Shown one piece after another: positions 53,642-62,392 of a DNA stretch of 64,000 nucleotides (the stretch's first letter is position 1; each line of letters begins with the position of its first letter). The translations under genes were made by a program, and so were the position numbers. Below the pieces are notes generated by a model that was given only the letters and a program-made list of their open reading frames with translations, was not told the DNA's origin and made no database searches. The stretch is from Methylobacterium sp. Leaf91 (GTDB lineage: Bacteria; Pseudomonadota; Alphaproteobacteria; Rhizobiales; Beijerinckiaceae): positions 495,919 through 559,918 of the forward strand of contig NZ_LMMP01000001.1 of the NCBI RefSeq assembly GCF_001422815.1, written 5' to 3'.

Positions 53642-53905
53642 TCACTCGCGGCAGCCGTTACGGGTTTCCTCCCGCACGATCTCGCCGACCTTCGCCCGGT
53701 CGCGGGCAGAGAGCGGGACGTCGCGGATGTCGGAGAAGCGGCAATTGACGTTGCCGAAGGCCGAGATCGCCCGCTGCGTCTTGAAGCAGTAGCCGGCCTC
53801 CGCATAGACCGCGTTGCGCTCGCCCCAGAGCTCGTCGCAGGGGGATGCGGCCAGGGCGGGGGCGGCGGGCAGGAGAGCGAGGCACAGAATCACGAGGGCA
53901 CGCAT
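53642..53905 (-). CDS. small exported YARHG-like protein
   Basis: An 87-residue protein with a signal peptide (LVILCLALLPAAPALAAS) and a 65-residue mature domain: CDELWGERNAVYAEAGYCFKT, NCRFSDI and ETRNGCRE. The RN-x-x-Y-A-x-x-GYCF pattern resembles YARHG domains, with four cysteines for two disulfides. The ATG at 53905 has AGGAAG 5 bases upstream; the longer reading from 54004 has no such site. Function unknown. Confidence 0.75.
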   Translation of the reverse strand: MRALVILCLALLPAAPALAASPCDELWGERNAVYAEAGYCFKTQRAISAFGNVNCRFSDIRDVPLSARDRAKVGEIVREETRNGCRE

Positions 53906-53993
53906 GGGCACTTCCTGGGCAGGTGTGAGGACCTGAAGGCTTGTGGCCCGTCTGTGCCGGTTTCGCCAGATCTCGGAGCGCGCCGATCGGCCG

Positions 53994-54464
53994 TCAGAAC
54001 GCATCGATCCTGGCGCGGACGCCGTCGAGCCCCTTCACCAACGCATCCAGGTCGTCGGCGAGGGTGGCGTGGATCGTCTCGGCCGCGTCGGGAAATTCCT
54101 CGAGCACCCGGCGCATCAGCGTGGGCGTGATTCGGACGACCTCCGCCGGTGTCACGGCATGGGCATCGGTGGGGCGCTCGCCGCGCAGGAACAGGGCCAT
54201 CTGTCCGATCAGGGCGGAACGGCCCACCCGGACGGGCTCGGCTCCGTCCACGCGGGGCGCCAGTTCGATCGTTCCGGACATGACGACGAACCCGCCATCG
54301 CTGCGCTCGTCGCGGGCGAACAGGACGTCGCCCGCCGTCAGGCTGCGGCGCTCGGCGGCGAAGGAGAGGAGTCTCAGGGCATCGCGCGCCATGTGGCTGA
54401 ACAGGGGCGCGGCCGCCAGGATCGCGATGTCGTCGTCGAGCCCCAATGCCGTGCGCTCCCTCAA
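53994..54464 (-). CDS. cyclic-nucleotide-binding-domain protein without HTH
   Basis: A 156-residue protein consisting almost only of a Crp/cNMP-binding domain: LAAAPLFSHMARDALRLLSF, RRSLTAGDVLFARDERSDGGFVVMSGTIEL, and VGRSALIGQMALFLRGERPTDAHAV. The phosphate-binding cassette G-E-x-A-L-x5-R is altered (GQMALFLRGER). The usual DNA-binding helix-turn-helix is missing. It could be a cAMP/cGMP sensor or a degenerate regulator. A class III cyclase is encoded in the same window. Confidence 0.8.
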   Translation of the reverse strand: MRERTALGLDDDIAILAAAPLFSHMARDALRLLSFAAERRSLTAGDVLFARDERSDGGFVVMSGTIELAPRVDGAEPVRVGRSALIGQMALFLRGERPTDAHAVTPAEVVRITPTLMRRVLEEFPDAAETIHATLADDLDALVKGLDGVRARIDAF

Positions 54465-54622
54465 GACGGAGGTAACCCCTCCGACGGATCAAGCCTTAGC
54501 CGAAGGCGGGCGAGGGGGAAATCCGGCGCTGCACCGGCGCAGGGACGGAGCGTCGATCAAACAGATGTCATGAAACCGGTCGATAGACGCGTCTCTCAAG
54601 CAAGACGAAGACGGAAATTCCG

Positions 54623-54844
54623 GTGTCCAATCACTTCTGCCTGGATCCGAACGATCCCTATGCGCAATCCGAAGTCCTGGTTTTCTTCGAAGGCCAATAT
54701 CCGGATATCCGCCTGCTGTCGGTCATCGACCGCAACGACGACGAAATCCTGTCGGATCTCGTCTACGAGCAGCAGCGCGACCTCATCCGGGAGATTGCGG
54801 CCTTCTACACGTCCGGCGGTGATGCGCCGAACGCGGCTGCCTGA
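54623..54844 (+). CDS. short acidic protein, unrecognised
   Basis: A 73-residue protein beginning at a GTG (54623), with MSNHFCLDPNDPYAQSEVLV near the N terminus. It is acidic, with many aspartates and glutamates (DRNDDEILSDLVYEQQRDLIREI), and looks helical. No ribosome site is obvious. It is convergent with the response regulator gene, 3 bp away. Its intact frame and composition suggest a real gene; the family is not known. Confidence 0.5.
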   Translation: MSNHFCLDPNDPYAQSEVLVFFEGQYPDIRLLSVIDRNDDEILSDLVYEQQRDLIREIAAFYTSGGDAPNAAA

Positions 54845-54847
54845 TCC

Positions 54848-55534
54848 TCAGGGCAGCAGCTTGTAGCCGCCGCCTTCCGTCACGAGGATGGCGGTAACGG
54901 CCGGGTTCGGCTCGATCTTCTGGCGCAGGCGGTAGATGTGGGTCTCCAGCGTATGCGTGGTGACCTGCGCGTTGTAGCCCCAGACCTCGGCCAGGAGCGT
55001 ATCACGTCCCACCACCTCGCGGCCGGCACGGTAGAGGAAGCGCAGGATCGCGGTCTCCTTTTCGGTGAGCTTCAACTTCGAGCCACGCTCGCAGACGAGG
55101 AGCTTCGCGCCGGGGCGGAACGTGTAGGGGCCGATCTGGAAGACCGCGTCCTCGCTCGCCTCATGGCTGCGCAGATGCGCGCGGATCCGCGCGAGGAGCA
55201 CGGCGAACTTGAAGGGCTTGGCGACATAATCGTTGGCGCCCGCCTCCAGGCCCTCCACCATGTCGTCCTCCGAATCCTGCGCGCTCAGCATGATGACCGG
55301 TCCGCGATAGCCGTTGCGGCGCATGGCCCGCACCGCCTCCCGCCCATCCATGTCCGGCAGGCCCACATCCATGATCGCGAGGTCGATCCGGTCCTCGGCC
55401 ACACGGGCGAGGGCGGATTTCGCGTCTTCCGCGCTGACGATGACGAACTCCTCGTACAGATCGAGTTGCTCGATCAAGGTTTCGCGCAAAGACTCGTCGT
55501 CGTCGCAGATGAGCAGGCGATGGGTGGTCGACAT
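54848..55534 (-). CDS. orphan OmpR/PhoB-family response regulator
   Basis: A 228-residue two-domain regulator. The receiver shows LLICDDDESLRETL (acidic pocket), the phospho-acceptor aspartate in LAIMDVGLPDMDG, the threonine/serine switch in VIMLSAQDS, and the lysine in YVAKPFKF. The C-terminal winged helix (LTEKETAILRFLYRAGREVVGRD, VTTHTLETHIYRLRQKIE) is of the OmpR type. The ATG at 55534 (MSTTHR) fits better than 55552. No histidine kinase gene is adjacent, so its partner is elsewhere. Confidence 0.92.
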   Translation of the reverse strand: MSTTHRLLICDDDESLRETLIEQLDLYEEFVIVSAEDAKSALARVAEDRIDLAIMDVGLPDMDGREAVRAMRRNGYRGPVIMLSAQDSEDDMVEGLEAGANDYVAKPFKFAVLLARIRAHLRSHEASEDAVFQIGPYTFRPGAKLLVCERGSKLKLTEKETAILRFLYRAGREVVGRDTLLAEVWGYNAQVTTHTLETHIYRLRQKIEPNPAVTAILVTEGGGYKLLP

Positions 55535-55801
55535 CGGCCGGGATACTTTCACACGCAGCTGGGAAGACCGGACGGGCCGGTTTCGAAAACCTGAGAGATG
55601 GCCGAATCGTCGGCCGCGAGCGTAAAACAGCAGAGTGATGGATGTTTTATGTCAGAACCTTGAACGACTTCGCGGCGGGGCCAGACTTCGCACATCCTCG
55701 ACGGCTCGACGCCTCGAAAAGTTTCTCGCCGGCGCGACCATCGAGCGCCGTGACGAGGAACGCGCTGGTCGGAACCGGTCCGTTCGGACGATAAGTCGGG
55801 C

Positions 55802-56338
55802 ATGATCCCGCTGACCCTCTCTCTCATCCGCGTCCGCCGGCTGGTGGGTGACCCGACCCGCGGGCAGATTCTCATGGCGGGCTCCATCATTCCCTGTGCG
55901 CTCGGCCGCTCCGGCATCGGGCAGGTCAAGCGGGAAGGGGACGGCCTGTCCCCGCGCGGTCGTTTTCGCCTCCGGGCCGGGGCCTATCGGCCGGACCATT
56001 TCGGCGCGCGCCCCTGCACCGCCCTGGCTCTGCGCCCGACGCGGCCGAACGACGGCTGGTGCGACGACCCGCGCGACCGGCGCTACAACCGCCCGATCAC
56101 CCTGCCCGCCCCCGGCGTGAGCGCGGAACGGATGTGGCGGGAGGACGGTCTCTACGACCTCGTCGTCGACCTCGACTACAACCGGCAGCCGATCCGGCCG
56201 GGACGCGGCTCGGCGATCTTTCTGCATGTGGCACGGCCGGGATACCTGCCGACGGAGGGCTGCGTGGCGGTGAAGCGAGCCGATCTCGTTCGCCTGCTGC
56301 GGCGCGTCGGGCCGCGTACGCGGCTGCAGATCCTCTGA
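55802..56338 (+). CDS. YkuD-family L,D-transpeptidase-like protein
   Basis: A 178-residue protein with the compact YkuD pattern: GQVKREGDGLSPRGRFRL (substrate loop), LVVDLDYNRQPIRPG, then SAIFLHVARPGYLPTEGCVAV with the catalytic histidine, the conserved glycine and the nucleophile cysteine. It has no clear signal peptide, which is common in this short class (often called L,D-transpeptidase catalytic domain). It probably makes or trims peptidoglycan crosslinks or transfers to lipoproteins. Confidence 0.85.
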   Translation: MIPLTLSLIRVRRLVGDPTRGQILMAGSIIPCALGRSGIGQVKREGDGLSPRGRFRLRAGAYRPDHFGARPCTALALRPTRPNDGWCDDPRDRRYNRPITLPAPGVSAERMWREDGLYDLVVDLDYNRQPIRPGRGSAIFLHVARPGYLPTEGCVAVKRADLVRLLRRVGPRTRLQIL

Positions 56339-56351
56339 CGGCCGCATCCCG

Positions 56352-57674
56352 CTATCCACGCGTCGGCAGGGCGACGGGTGAGACGCCCCGCCGGTCTCCC
56401 GGACGGGACAGGGTCATGACCAGGATGGCGGCGAGGATGCACAGGGCGCCGGCGGCGAAGAAGGCCGGCAGGTAGCTCGACAAGGCCGTGCGCGACAGTC
56501 CGGCACCGTAGGCGATGGTGGCGGCCCCGAGCTGATGGCCCGCGAACACCCAGCCGAAGACGAGGTTCGCCTTCTCGCGCCCGAACCGGGATGCGGTGAG
56601 CCGTACGGTGGGTGGCACCGTGGCGATCCAGTCGAGCCCATAGAAGGCGGCGAAGACCGACAGGCCGACGAAGGAAAAGTCGGAGAACGGCAGGAACATC
56701 AGTGAGAGGCCACGCAGGCCGTAATACCAGAACAGGAGCCAGCGGTTGTCGTATCGGTCGGAGAGCCAGCCGGACGCCACCGTGCCGATGAAATCGAACA
56801 CCCCCATCGCAGCGAGCACGCTCGCCCCCTGGACCGGGCCGATGCCGTAATCGGCGCAGAGGGGGATGAAATGGGTCTGGATCAGCCCGTTGGTGCTGGC
56901 TCCGCAGATGAAGAACGTGGCGAAGAGAACCCAGAACACGCCCGTGCGCGACGCCTCCGCCAGGACCCCGAGGGCGGAGCCGTTCACGGCCGGCGGCGCG
57001 ACGGCGCCGGTAACGGCGGTCTCGCCATAGGGGGCGAGGCCCATCTCCTCCGGCCGGTCGCGCATCAGCGCCGTGACGGCGACCCCCGCCGCGAGCAGGA
57101 GTCCACAGATCACCAGGAGTGCTGCACGCCAGCCGAGATGCTCGGTGAGGGCAGCGAGGAGCGGGAGAACGATGAGTTGGCCGGTGGCCGAACTGGCGGT
57201 GAGGAGACCGACGACGAGGCCGCGCGACCGCGAGAACCAGCGGGTCGCGATGGTGGCGCCGAGCACCAGGGCGGTAAGCCCCGTGCCGATGCCGACGACG
57301 ACGCCCCAGAGCATGACCAGCTGCCAGACCTCGCTCATGAAGAGGGAGGTGAGCAACCCCCCGACGATGAGGAGAAGCGCCAGGAGCACGATGCGGCGCG
57401 GGCCGTAGCGGTTCATCAGCTGGGCCGCGAAAGGCCCCATCAATCCGAACAGCACGAAGCGCACGGCCAGGGCCGATGAGATCGTCGCCGTGTCCCAGCC
57501 GAACTCCTTCTGAAGCGGCAGGATCAGGACGCCGGGCGCACCCACGGCGCCGGCCGTGACCAGCATGGTGAGGAAGGTGACGGCGGCGACGACCCAGCCG
57601 TAATGAACGTTCCGGCGGGCGAGGGGCCCTGCGACGGCGTTCGACAACGATCCGACGGGAGCAGTGATGGACAT
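56352..57674 (-). CDS. major facilitator superfamily transporter
   Basis: A 440-residue protein with 12 predicted transmembrane helices. The first helix region (HYGWVVAAVTFLTMLVTAG) and APGVLILPLQKEFGWD at the N terminus are those of the OxlT/monocarboxylate-like MFS branch; AQLMNRYGPRR is the G-x3-D-R-x-G-R-R-type loop 2-3 motif. A second such loop (SGWLSDRYDNRW) starts the C-terminal half. The substrate is probably an organic anion. It is divergent from a MarR gene that probably regulates it. Confidence 0.9.
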   Translation of the reverse strand: MSITAPVGSLSNAVAGPLARRNVHYGWVVAAVTFLTMLVTAGAVGAPGVLILPLQKEFGWDTATISSALAVRFVLFGLMGPFAAQLMNRYGPRRIVLLALLLIVGGLLTSLFMSEVWQLVMLWGVVVGIGTGLTALVLGATIATRWFSRSRGLVVGLLTASSATGQLIVLPLLAALTEHLGWRAALLVICGLLLAAGVAVTALMRDRPEEMGLAPYGETAVTGAVAPPAVNGSALGVLAEASRTGVFWVLFATFFICGASTNGLIQTHFIPLCADYGIGPVQGASVLAAMGVFDFIGTVASGWLSDRYDNRWLLFWYYGLRGLSLMFLPFSDFSFVGLSVFAAFYGLDWIATVPPTVRLTASRFGREKANLVFGWVFAGHQLGAATIAYGAGLSRTALSSYLPAFFAAGALCILAAILVMTLSRPGDRRGVSPVALPTRG

Positions 57675-57750
57675 ACGGCCTCTTCGGGTTCCGCATGGTG
57701 GTTCGGCGTGACGACCCGGCGAGCAAGCCCGGCACCACGACGCGGTCGGC

Positions 57751-57783
57751 CTTGCTTAGGCGCATATGCACTCGTTAGACAAG
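57751..57783. promoter_or_regulatory. imperfect palindrome, candidate MarR operator
   Basis: CTTGCTTAGGCGCATATGC and its inverted partner GCATATGCACTCGTTAGACAAG share an exact GCATATGC centre and outer CTTG...CAAG ends. It lies in the 157-bp gap between the divergent MFS and MarR genes and covers an upstream in-frame ATG (57766) of the marR frame, favouring the downstream start. Confidence 0.45.
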
Positions 57784-57831
57784 CATCTCGTCCCCGGACC
57801 CCGTGATTCCGTATATCGAGGATTTCTCACG

Positions 57832-58263
57832 ATGGATTTGGCGTCACCGTGCCACTGCATCGCCCTACGCCAGGCATCGCGACGGCTGACGCAGCATTAC
57901 GACCAGCATCTCGCGCCCACCGGCCTGCGGACCAGCCAGTACGGCCTGTTGCGCAGCCTAGGTCGTGTCGGGCCGATCTCCATCAACACCTTCGCGGAGA
58001 TCATGGTGATGGACCGGACCACGATGGGGCGCGCTCTTCGTCCCCTCACGCGGGACGGGCTCGTCGCCGTCGGTCCCGGACCGGATGGTCGCACGCGCTC
58101 CCTCACCCTCACCACTGCGGGGCGGAGGCGAATGGAGGACGCGCTTCCCCTTTGGGAGCAGGCGCAGCAGACGTTCGAGGAACGCTACGGAGCAGTGCCG
58201 GCAAGCGACCTGCGCCACGCGGCGCTCAGCCTGGCGAGGACGGAGCTGTCACCAGCCGAGTGA
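57832..58263 (+). CDS. MarR-family transcriptional regulator
   Basis: A 143-residue repressor-type protein. It begins MDLASPCHCIALRQASRRLT, with two cysteines that could sense redox or electrophiles. The winged helix follows (LRTSQYGLLRSLGRVGPISI, FAEIMVMDRTTMGRALRPLTRDG) and the wing GPDGRTRSLTLTTAGRRRM. The ATG at 57832 is preferred to 57766 because the latter lies within the palindrome. It is divergent from the MFS transporter, its likely target. Confidence 0.88.
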   Translation: MDLASPCHCIALRQASRRLTQHYDQHLAPTGLRTSQYGLLRSLGRVGPISINTFAEIMVMDRTTMGRALRPLTRDGLVAVGPGPDGRTRSLTLTTAGRRRMEDALPLWEQAQQTFEERYGAVPASDLRHAALSLARTELSPAE

Positions 58264-58334
58264 GAGGGGCGGCGGCCGAGTGATCCGGGGGGCGGGACCG
58301 CGCATGGCGCAGCCTCCGGTTGTCCCGGTCGCCT

Positions 58335-59873
58335 TCAGAAATGCCGCGCCAGCACCTCGCGGACACGCTCGACCATCTCGTCTTCCTTCACCGAGAACTG
58401 GGCCGGGCGCGCCGCCTTCCATTCGGCGTTGCTGGCGATGTCGCCCGCCGCCTTGGCACCCTCGATGAGGTCCTTGATCTGGACTTCGCCGGCCTCGCGC
58501 TCGTTGGAGCCCTGGATGATGGCGCAAGGGCTGCCGCGCCGGTCGGCGTATTTCATCTGCGCCTTCATGCCGGAGCCACCGAGATAGAGTTCGGCGCGAA
58601 TGCCGGCCTCGCGCAGGCGCGCTACGAGGCGCTGGTAATCGGCGATGTTGTCGCGGTCGAGAACCAGCACCACCACCGGACCGGGCTTCGCGGTGCCCTC
58701 GAGGAGAGGGCTCCCGGTCAGTTGCAGCGCCGAGAACAGGCGCGACACGCCGATGGAGAAGCCCGTCGCCGGCACCGGCTCGGCGCGGAAGCGGCCGACG
58801 AGGCCGTCATAGCGGCCGCCGCCCGCCACCGACCCGAAGCGCACGGTCTGGCCCTCCTCGTTGGTGACGGGGAAGGTCAGCTCGGCCTCGTAGACAGGGC
58901 CGGTATAGTATTCGAGGCCGCGCACCACCGAAGGGTCGGCCCGGATGCGGTCGTGGCCATAGCCCGCCGCCGCACAGAGCCGCATGATCGCATGCAGTTC
59001 AGCGATGCCCTCACGGCCGGTCTCGGACGAGCCGACGACATCGCTCCACGAGCCGAAGAATTGCTCCCAGAACGCCATCCGGTCGCCCTCTGCGTTGGGA
59101 GCGGCCTGGAAAGAGACGTAGGCGAGGATGCGCTCGATGGCGTCGGGTGTGAGGCCCGCACCTTTAGCGAAATCACCGCTCTCGTCCTTTCGCCCTTCGC
59201 CGAGAAGTTGGCGTACCCCGTCGACGCCGAGGCGGTCGAGCTTGTCGATGGCCCGCAGAACCGTGAGGCGCTGGCCGGCCTTGTCCTCGCCCGAGAGGCC
59301 GATAGCCTCCATGACGCCGTCGAGCACCTTCCGGTTGTTGACCTTGATGACGTACTGGCCGGACAGGCCGAGCTTTTCCAGCGTATCGGCCATCAACATG
59401 CAGATCTCGGCATCCGCCGCGACGGAGCCCGCGCCGACGATGTCGGCATCGCATTGCATGAACTGGCGGAAACGGCCGGGACCGGGCTTCTCGTTGCGGA
59501 AGACGTAGCCGGCACGGAAGCTGCGGTAGGGCTTGGGGATTGCGTCGAAATGTTCGGCCACGTGCCGGGCCAGAGGCGCGGTGAGGTCGTAGCGAAGGGA
59601 CAGCCAGGATTCGTCGTCGTCCTGGAACGAGAACACGCCCTCGTTGGGGCGGTCGAGATCGGGCAGGAACTTGCCGAGGGACTCGGTGTATTCGACGAAG
59701 GGCGTCTCCAGCGCCTCGAACCCGTAGAGCTCGAAGCTCTGGCGGATCGTCTCCAGCATCCGGTGCTGCGCGGCGATCTCATCGGCGCGACGGTCGACGA
59801 AGCCGCGCGGCAGGCGCGCCTTCAACGTGTCGGCCTTCGTGGGATCGGCCTTCTTGGATTCGGCCTTGGCCAT
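58335..59873 (-). CDS. hisS: histidyl-tRNA synthetase
   Basis: A 512-residue class II synthetase. Motifs are [15 protein letters not shown] (motif 2 region), [29 protein letters not shown] (in two parts), [17 protein letters not shown], and [11 protein letters not shown] with motif 3 arginine in [14 protein letters not shown]; a C-terminal anticodon domain follows ([21 protein letters not shown]). It has eukaryote-like features and an insertion after motif 2, the form found in Rhizobiales and related groups. The ATG at 59873 opens MAKAESKK, a basic tail. Confidence 0.95.
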   Translation of the reverse strand: MAKAESKKADPTKADTLKARLPRGFVDRRADEIAAQHRMLETIRQSFELYGFEALETPFVEYTESLGKFLPDLDRPNEGVFSFQDDDESWLSLRYDLTAPLARHVAEHFDAIPKPYRSFRAGYVFRNEKPGPGRFRQFMQCDADIVGAGSVAADAEICMLMADTLEKLGLSGQYVIKVNNRKVLDGVMEAIGLSGEDKAGQRLTVLRAIDKLDRLGVDGVRQLLGEGRKDESGDFAKGAGLTPDAIERILAYVSFQAAPNAEGDRMAFWEQFFGSWSDVVGSSETGREGIAELHAIMRLCAAAGYGHDRIRADPSVVRGLEYYTGPVYEAELTFPVTNEEGQTVRFGSVAGGGRYDGLVGRFRAEPVPATGFSIGVSRLFSALQLTGSPLLEGTAKPGPVVVLVLDRDNIADYQRLVARLREAGIRAELYLGGSGMKAQMKYADRRGSPCAIIQGSNEREAGEVQIKDLIEGAKAAGDIASNAEWKAARPAQFSVKEDEMVERVREVLARHF

Positions 59874-59979
59874 GGTGTCTTCGCTTTGCGTTCGGGCTGT
59901 CGATGTCAGGCGGGCTCTATCGCGGGTGCTCCCGAGCGGCAAGCGTGCCGGGCAAAGGGAGGGACGCCGGGTGCCGTCG

Positions 59980-60465
59980 TTAGAGCTTGAGGCCGAGCAG
60001 CGCGCATAAGCTGAGAATGGCGATGGGGATCTGCAGCGGGCGAAGTCGAGCGAAGAAGAGCGGCGCCTCGCCGGTACGGGCGGCGATGGGATCGAGGATC
60101 GCCACGGCGGTGAAGCCGGCGATGAGAAGGGCGAGGGCCGCCACTGTCTGGCCGAGGGATGCGGACAGGAGCGCGAGAAAACCGAGGCCGAACAGGCCGA
60201 ACATGGTGGCGATCTGGATGAAGGTCGGACCACCCTCGGTGCGGAAGCTGACACCACGCCGTACGCCCGACAGAAACAGCAGGATCGCACAGCCCCATAG
60301 AATGGTGAGGTAGAGGACCGCATCGCCGAGATCGTCCCGCCGCCACCAGGCGAAAGCTGCACCGAGGGCGAACGGCACCATCGGCCCGTAGCCGAGAACG
60401 ATGCTGAGCCAGGGCACGCGACGGGGCTCACTCACGGTGAGCGTGCGGTTGTCATCTCGCTTCAT
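59980..60465 (-). CDS. DUF3429 membrane protein
   Basis: A 161-residue protein with five hydrophobic segments ([78 protein letters not shown] and [16 protein letters not shown]). The central FLSGVRRG with the basic pair is the DUF3429 hallmark. Function is unknown. The ATG at 60465 has AGGAG 10 bases upstream. It is upstream of hisS on the same strand, separated by 106 bp. Confidence 0.85.
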   Translation of the reverse strand: MKRDDNRTLTVSEPRRVPWLSIVLGYGPMVPFALGAAFAWWRRDDLGDAVLYLTILWGCAILLFLSGVRRGVSFRTEGGPTFIQIATMFGLFGLGFLALLSASLGQTVAALALLIAGFTAVAILDPIAARTGEAPLFFARLRPLQIPIAILSLCALLGLKL

Positions 60466-60616
60466 GCCGGGAGAGCTCCTCCATTCACCCAGCCGGGCAA
60501 CCGTCGCGCCGTGGCCCAGTTCCGGAGCGCGACGTGCTTGAGATCGGCGCCGGCAGGCCAAGCGCGGCTGTTTTCACGTGCAACAGGTGGACTTGCCGCT
60601 TGCTCGTATCCCGATA

Positions 60617-60658
60617 CGACAACGCCCCGGCACGCTGAAGGCGGCCGGGGCGTTGTCG
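60617..60658. terminator. 15-bp-stem hairpin downstream of secB
   Basis: CGACAACGCCCCGGC (60617-60631) and GCCGGGGCGTTGTCG (60644-60658) are perfect inverted copies around a 12-base loop, 41 bp after the secB stop. The GTTGT at the 3' end of the stem can act as the U-rich part. It probably ends the secB transcript. Confidence 0.65.
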
Positions 60659-60698
60659 GGATCGATGGCGGAAATGCCTTGGCAGATCCGTTCGTGGA

Positions 60699-61211
60699 TC
60701 AGGAGGCGAGGGGACCGGTCGGAGTGTTGCCCTGCTGGTTCTGGGCCTCGAAGGCCTTCTGGCGGTAGAGACCCACGAAATCGATCGGATCGATATAGAG
60801 AGGCGGGAAACCGCCGTTGCGCACGGCCTCGGCGATGATCTGGCGCGCGAACGGGAAGAGAAGGCGCGGGCACTCGATCATCACGGCCGGATGCAGCTGG
60901 TCCTGGGGGATGTTGCGCATGCGGAAGATGCCGGCATAGTTCAGCTCGAAGGCGAACAGCACCTCGTTGTTGATCTTTGCATCGCCTTCCAGGGTCAGCT
61001 CGACCTCGAAATCGGCCTCGGCCAACTGCTTGGCGTTGACGTTGACCTGGATATTGATCTGCGGGCCGCTTTCCTGCGGCTGGAGCGAGCGCGGCGCGTT
61101 GGGGTTCTCGAAGGAGAGATCCTTGGCGTATTGGGCCAACGCGTTGATGGCGGGCGACTGGTCCTCGGCGGGAGCCGCGCCGTTGCCGTTCGGTGCCGGG
61201 GTATCGGCCAT
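60699..61211 (-). CDS. secB: protein-export chaperone SecB
   Basis: A 170-residue cytosolic chaperone that keeps preproteins unfolded for SecA. It shows [21 protein letters not shown], the [15 protein letters not shown] strand, and the diagnostic [31 protein letters not shown] in three parts. The N-terminal 40 residues ([13 protein letters not shown]) are a disordered tail typical of alphaproteobacteria. It is divergent from tim44, as in related genomes, with 436 bp between. Confidence 0.95.
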   Translation of the reverse strand: MADTPAPNGNGAAPAEDQSPAINALAQYAKDLSFENPNAPRSLQPQESGPQINIQVNVNAKQLAEADFEVELTLEGDAKINNEVLFAFELNYAGIFRMRNIPQDQLHPAVMIECPRLLFPFARQIIAEAVRNGGFPPLYIDPIDFVGLYRQKAFEAQNQQGNTPTGPLAS

Positions 61212-61647
61212 GGCGATCTCGTCCTCTTTCGCGGGGTCTACTGGGCCACCTCGGCGATCCACTGCGCGGCGTATCGTCTGATCGTCGCAGGGCCGGGGCC
61301 GAGAGCACAGCGCGCTAACACGATGGGCCACCCCGGACAAGACGAGGGGCGGGAGGAGGCGATCCGCAGGCGCGTCGATCCGGTCGAGGAACCGGAGCCG
61401 TCTCCGAAGTCGGCGGTCTGCTCTTGACCCTGAGGCCTCCGGCATGGCTCCTCCCTGCCTGGATACGGCGCGCGGGCAGCCCCATATGCAGGGTGACCTC
61501 GTGGGTCGCGCCCTCCTCTCGCGGGCGGGATCCTTTGAATTCTCCGGCTCGATCCTTGCGCAACGCTCCAATAAAGGGCGTAGCGGCGGGATTCTTGGGA
61601 GCCCCCTCGAACAAGCATGTCGTGCGACGGCCACGATCGGATCGGTG
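61212..61647. promoter_or_regulatory. divergent intergenic region secB / tim44
   Basis: A 436-bp gap without a convincing gene; frames in it are short and show shadow composition. It must contain the divergent promoters. In some relatives an fxsA-like gene occupies this place, but none is seen here. No repeat or clear hexamer pair was recognised. Confidence 0.4.
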
Positions 61648-62376
61648 ATGCAGGATTCTTTCGATTTGACGACCCTGATCTTCCTGGGACTCGCGGTGTT
61701 CGTCATTTGGCGGCTCCGGTCTGTGCTGGGGCAGAAGACCGGAGCGGAGCGCTCGCCGTTCAAACCGGTGGACCGGAACCACAATCCGTCGCAGCCGACC
61801 CGGTCGGAAGGCGATAACGTGGTGCGTCTGCCAGGGGCGGACCGGGTTCAGCCGCAGCCTGATTCGGCACCGGCCGCCGCTGCCGTCGCCCGCGACTGGC
61901 GCGGCATCGCCGAGCCGGGCTCCGCTGTCGCCCATGGTCTCGAAGCGATCGTTCAGGCAGAACCGAACTTCGAACCCCGCGCCTTCGTCGAAGGTGCCAA
62001 GGGTGCGTATGAGGCCATCGTGATCGCCTTCGCCAAGGGCGACCGCAAGACCCTGCGCAGCCTTCTCTCGCGCGAAGTCTGCGAGGGGTTCGAGCGGGAG
62101 ATCACAGCCCGCGAGTCGCGCCGTGAGACAGTGGAGACCACTTTCGTCTCTCTCGACAAGGCGGAGATCGTTGCCGTGGATGTCCGCAACAAGGTGGCAC
62201 AGGTGACCGTACACTTCCTCTCGCATCTCATCACCGCGACCCGCAGCGCCGATGGTCAGGTGATCGACGGCAATGCCGAGGCCGTGGCCGAGGTGCCGGA
62301 TGTCTGGACCTTCGCCCGCACGCTGGGCAGCCGCGATCCGAACTGGCAGCTCGTGGCCACGGAAGCCGGCGCCTGA
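61648..62376 (+). CDS. Tim44-like domain protein
   Basis: A 242-residue protein. One N-terminal membrane helix ([21 protein letters not shown]) is followed by a linker and a Tim44/TimA domain: [57 protein letters not shown] and VDVWTF-like [17 protein letters not shown]. The bacterial family is related to mitochondrial Tim44, which binds the inner membrane and import motor. Its position next to secB and mltA is conserved in Hyphomicrobiales. The ATG at 61648 is preceded by a GTG at 61645. Confidence 0.9.
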   Translation: MQDSFDLTTLIFLGLAVFVIWRLRSVLGQKTGAERSPFKPVDRNHNPSQPTRSEGDNVVRLPGADRVQPQPDSAPAAAAVARDWRGIAEPGSAVAHGLEAIVQAEPNFEPRAFVEGAKGAYEAIVIAFAKGDRKTLRSLLSREVCEGFEREITARESRRETVETTFVSLDKAEIVAVDVRNKVAQVTVHFLSHLITATRSADGQVIDGNAEAVAEVPDVWTFARTLGSRDPNWQLVATEAGA

Positions 62377-62392
62377 GGATCCAGGGTTTGTC

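Noticed and set aside
61238-61618. Minus-strand frame between secB and tim44, tested as a possible fxsA
   Set aside because: It is arginine- and glycine-rich with no membrane helices, unlike FxsA.
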